From positions 1 to 25,244 of the forward strand of contig CANQOH010000017.1 in the NCBI GenBank assembly GCA_947625425.1: a stretch of DNA of 25,244 nt, read 5' to 3'. Source of the stretch: an uncultured Bacilli bacterium. GTDB taxonomy: Bacteria; Bacillota_I; Bacilli_A; RF39; UBA660. The position numbers and the translations under genes were made by a program. Below are positions 23,536 through 25,244 of this stretch, piece after piece; the stretch's first letter is position 1; each line of letters begins with the position of its first letter. The notes beneath the pieces are model-generated. The model saw only the letters and a list, made by a program, of their open reading frames with translations, ran no database searches and was not told the DNA's origin.

Positions 23536-23883
23536 TTAACTAAATAATCCAACATTCTTACTAGTATTATCATCAGCAGAATCTGCAATTCTTTCTAATG
23601 AAGAAATCCAAGTTTGTAAACTTGAAACCATATCAGCAATTTCTTTTTCTCTATAAGTATTACATTTGGTAGCAAATTGTGAATAAGCTTGTCCTTGCCA
23701 ATGTTCTGGACTATTCATTGTTGTATTAATAACTGTAAACATTTCTTCTATATGATCATTAAAAGTTCCAAGTTTTTCACTCATATCAGAAGCTAAAGTA
23801 CGAATCTTTTCTGAATCATAAACTAATGTATCAGCACTACCTCCTGCTCCACCACCTAAATCATTTGCCATATCATAAGACAT
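23536..23883 (-). CDS. WXG100 family protein, first gene of cassette A (115 aa)
   Basis: The start is placed at the ATG ending at 23883, since an in-frame ATG at 23898 overlaps the GGAGG that serves as ribosome binding site. The 115 residues comprise a Gly-rich N-terminus, helix 1 with YDSEKIRTLASDMSEKL, the turn HWQGQAYSQFATKCNTYREK and helix 2 with SLQTWISSLERIAD. It is the first gene behind the cassette A promoter and shared leader. It belongs to the same subgroup as the WXG100 proteins at 13445 and 22787 (DSEKI start, cysteine after the turn). Likely an exported EsxA-like substrate, paired with the GGSIG protein downstream. Confidence 0.85.
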   Translation of the reverse strand: MSYDMANDLGGGAGGSADTLVYDSEKIRTLASDMSEKLGTFNDHIEEMFTVINTTMNSPEHWQGQAYSQFATKCNTYREKEIADMVSSLQTWISSLERIADSADDNTSKNVGLFS

Positions 23884-23904
23884 ATCATATACCTCCATTC
23901 ATCT

Positions 23905-23983
23905 TAAGAATATATTAATAGCAATAAATTATTAAAGATTCATCCTATCAGAACCAATTCCCCAACTATCTTATACACTCTTA
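23905..23983 (-). promoter_or_regulatory. Structured 5' leader of cassette A (shared motif)
   Basis: P1 pairs 23973-23983 (TAAGAGTGTAT) with 23905-23915 (ATATATTCTTA), 11 pairs with two G-U. P2 pairs 23966-23970 (GATAG) with 23917-23921 (CTATT). The loop contains GGGGAATTGG (23954-23963). The structure starts about at the predicted transcription start and ends about ten bases before the GGAGG of the first gene. Confidence 0.55.
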
Positions 23984-23990
23984 TAAAAAA

Positions 23991-24019
23991 ATTATATCAT
24001 TATAAATTTATGTAAACAA
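23991..24019 (-). promoter_or_regulatory. Predicted sigma-A promoter of cassette A
   Basis: TTGTTT (24014-24019) and TATAAT (23991-23996) on the minus strand are 17 bases apart. The -35 is weaker than in cassette B, the -10 is consensus. Confidence 0.65.
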
Positions 24020-24098
24020 GAATTATAACTATTATCTGTAAATACACATTAAGAACAAAAGCAAAATAAATAATTAAAATTATTATATTTTACATTAA

Positions 24099-24183
24099 GA
24101 AACCTCACGATTCCTTTTTCTTGTTTCATAGGATTTTCCTCCTCCACAAGCCTAACTTCCGATGGTCGCCACCGTACACTTTT
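24099..24183 (-). ncRNA. Candidate TnpB omega RNA / IS right-end scaffold
   Basis: About 45 bases after the tnpB stop the composition changes from nearly pure A/T to a GC-richer patch on the same strand. It contains a hairpin CGGTGG-CGA-CCATCG, a smaller hairpin AGGA/TCCT, and a terminal GGAATCGTGAGGTTTC in which GTTTC can pair with an upstream GAAAC. Omega RNAs of IS200/IS605 elements come from exactly this place, the 3' end of tnpB into the right end. The ends given are approximate. Confidence 0.5.
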
Positions 24184-24228
24184 TTATTTCTTTTTAATTT
24201 CTCTATTATTTATTATTTCTTTTATTTT

Positions 24229-25244
24229 TTAATTCGTTTGATAACTTCTAAACAATCCTTCAATCATTATATTTATACTCGCATTTATATCTCTATCTAT
24301 TTCTAATCCACAATTTCTACATTTATATTTCCTTTTACTTAGATCTTTCATTTCTACTTCTTTATGATTACATCTTGAACATATCTGACTACTAGCATAA
24401 AATCTATTTACTTGATAGAATTTCTTACCGAGCCATTTACATTTATATTTTAATCTTCTTATAATGTCTCCCATTGTAGAATTAGTTATAGATTTTCTTA
24501 GATATTTTTTAGATTCTTCTATCATTTTTTTAATGCTTAAATCTTCACTTGTTATAATGTCATAATCTTTGGTTATTTTACTTACGATTTCTTCATTAGT
24601 TTTAATACGAGCATTTTTTAGTTTTCTATATATTTCTGCTAATTTGATTTTTATTTTATAGTAGTTATTACTTCCTTTTATTTTTCTCGATAAATCTCTT
24701 TGTAATCTTTTTATTCTTCTTTCATATTTATTTAAGTAATTAGGATTACCATAAGAAATACCATCACTTGTAGTTACTAAGCTTTTTATACCTACATCTA
24801 TTCCTACAACACTTGAAGGTATTATTTCTTTTATATCTAAATCTTCTTCAACACATACTGATACATAGTATTTATTTGCTACCTTAGAGACGGTAGCATT
24901 TAAGATTCTTCCATTTATTTTATTTAAATGTCTATAACCTCTTATTTTTACTTCTTTTAGTTTAGGTAAAGTTATTTGTTTATTTATTAAATCTAATTTT
25001 ATATTTTCGTATATTTTATCTTTATATCTATTTTTTATATAATTAGTGCGATAACTATCCTTTACTCCTTTAGCTTTAAATCTAGGATATTCACCTTTCT
25101 TAGTAAAGTACTTTTGAAATCCGTTATCTAAATCAAATAAAGAACATCTTAAAGCACAACTATCTACTTCTTTTAAGAAAGGATAATTAACATTTAAAGA
25201 TGGAATCTGTTTAATTAAATCAAAATTAGATAAGAAAATATTAT
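24229..25244 (-). CDS. tnpB: TnpB, RNA-guided nuclease of IS200/IS605 family, 5' end cut by window
   Basis: The frame is open from the window edge to a TAA at 24229, giving 337 residues; about 50 N-terminal residues are missing relative to typical TnpB. The conserved N-terminal NYPFLKEVDSCALRCSLFDLD is present, then the RuvC parts: GIDVGIKSLVTT with Asp at 24796-24798, SEDLSIKKM with Glu at 24544-24546, and DRDINASINI with the final Asp at 24289-24291. The zinc ribbon CSRC...CRNC lies between the last two. All three catalytic acidic residues and the four cysteines are intact, so the protein is likely active. The usual NxRxxxxH segment reads NARIKTNEEI, with the histidine replaced. TnpB cuts DNA guided by the omega RNA encoded at the element's right end and helps the element persist. 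There is no frameshift. Confidence 0.9.
   Translation of the reverse strand, partial: NIFLSNFDLIKQIPSLNVNYPFLKEVDSCALRCSLFDLDNGFQKYFTKKGEYPRFKAKGVKDSYRTNYIKNRYKDKIYENIKLDLINKQITLPKLKEVKIRGYRHLNKINGRILNATVSKVANKYYVSVCVEEDLDIKEIIPSSVVGIDVGIKSLVTTSDGISYGNPNYLNKYERRIKRLQRDLSRKIKGSNNYYKIKIKLAEIYRKLKNARIKTNEEIVSKITKDYDIITSEDLSIKKMIEESKKYLRKSITNSTMGDIIRRLKYKCKWLGKKFYQVNRFYASSQICSRCNHKEVEMKDLSKRKYKCRNCGLEIDRDINASINIMIEGLFRSYQTN

Larger units (their letters stand above)
24090..25244 (-). mobile_element. IS200/IS605-type element, right part only
   Basis: The window holds a tnpB gene and the candidate right-end scaffold; the left end, and any tnpA, would be beyond the window. The right boundary is set loosely after GAGGTTTC near 24099 because the transposase hairpin and cleavage site cannot be fixed by eye. 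The element stops about 75 bases from the cassette A promoter. Confidence 0.55.

Noticed and set aside
23884..23898. ATG at 23898 as start of the first WXG100 gene in cassette A
   Set aside because: It overlaps the GGAGG that is well spaced for the ATG at 23883.
24069..24084. AT-only inverted repeat AATAATT/AATTATT as IS end or terminator
   Set aside because: Seven A/T pairs are expected by chance in such AT-rich DNA; no supporting context.
1..25244. tRNA or rRNA genes
   Set aside because: No cloverleaf-like or rRNA-like stretch was seen in the intergenic regions, which are all short and AT-rich.

Overview
The window is strongly AT-rich, uses the standard bacterial code with TGA as a stop, and has AAGGAGG-type ribosome binding sites and TTGACT/TATAAT-type promoters. 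This points to a low-GC Bacillota, plausibly a gut member of the Bacilli/Erysipelotrichia side; nothing in the window fixes the genus. Every supported gene is on the minus strand, so the order below follows transcription, from high to low coordinates.

The right edge (about 24.1-25.2 kb) is the 3' part of an IS200/IS605-type tnpB gene, followed by a GC-richer patch that is a candidate omega (right-end) RNA. The left edge (1-1484) is the 5' two thirds of a HelD/UvrD-like superfamily 1 helicase gene with its own promoter. Between them lies a 22-kb type VII secretion (T7SSb-like) locus.

The locus is built as three collinear cassettes. Each starts with a sigma-A-type promoter and a similar 5' leader that folds into a long-range stem (A 23.9-24.0 kb, B 14.8-14.9 kb, C 8.5-8.6 kb). 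Each continues with two small WXG100-size genes (preceded in B by the ubiquitin-like esaB/yukD), then an intergenic pair of hairpins, then a canonical WXG100 gene followed by a larger protein with a WXG100-like N-terminus (in C the WXG100 member itself carries a 350-residue extension). A small helical protein and a large low-complexity protein follow. Cassette A ends with the motor ATPase essC, B with one DUF4176 gene, and C with two DUF4176 genes. A rho-independent terminator closes each cassette.

The genes fit one secretion machine: EssC (FHA domains, two membrane segments, FtsK/SpoIIIE ATPase modules), EsaB, several pairs of helical-hairpin substrates, and three large putative secreted or surface proteins. 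No EssA, EssB or EsaA homologue could be recognised. A 511-residue protein with C-terminal membrane segments next to essC is the only other obvious candidate for a membrane component. No known toxin or immunity domain was recognised.

The most unusual observations are the shared structured leader, the shared double hairpins after the first small-gene pair, a WXG-less 'GxLG' subfamily that sits directly downstream of a WXG100 partner, and the large proteins with a common core and a C-terminal GIGF-type tail.
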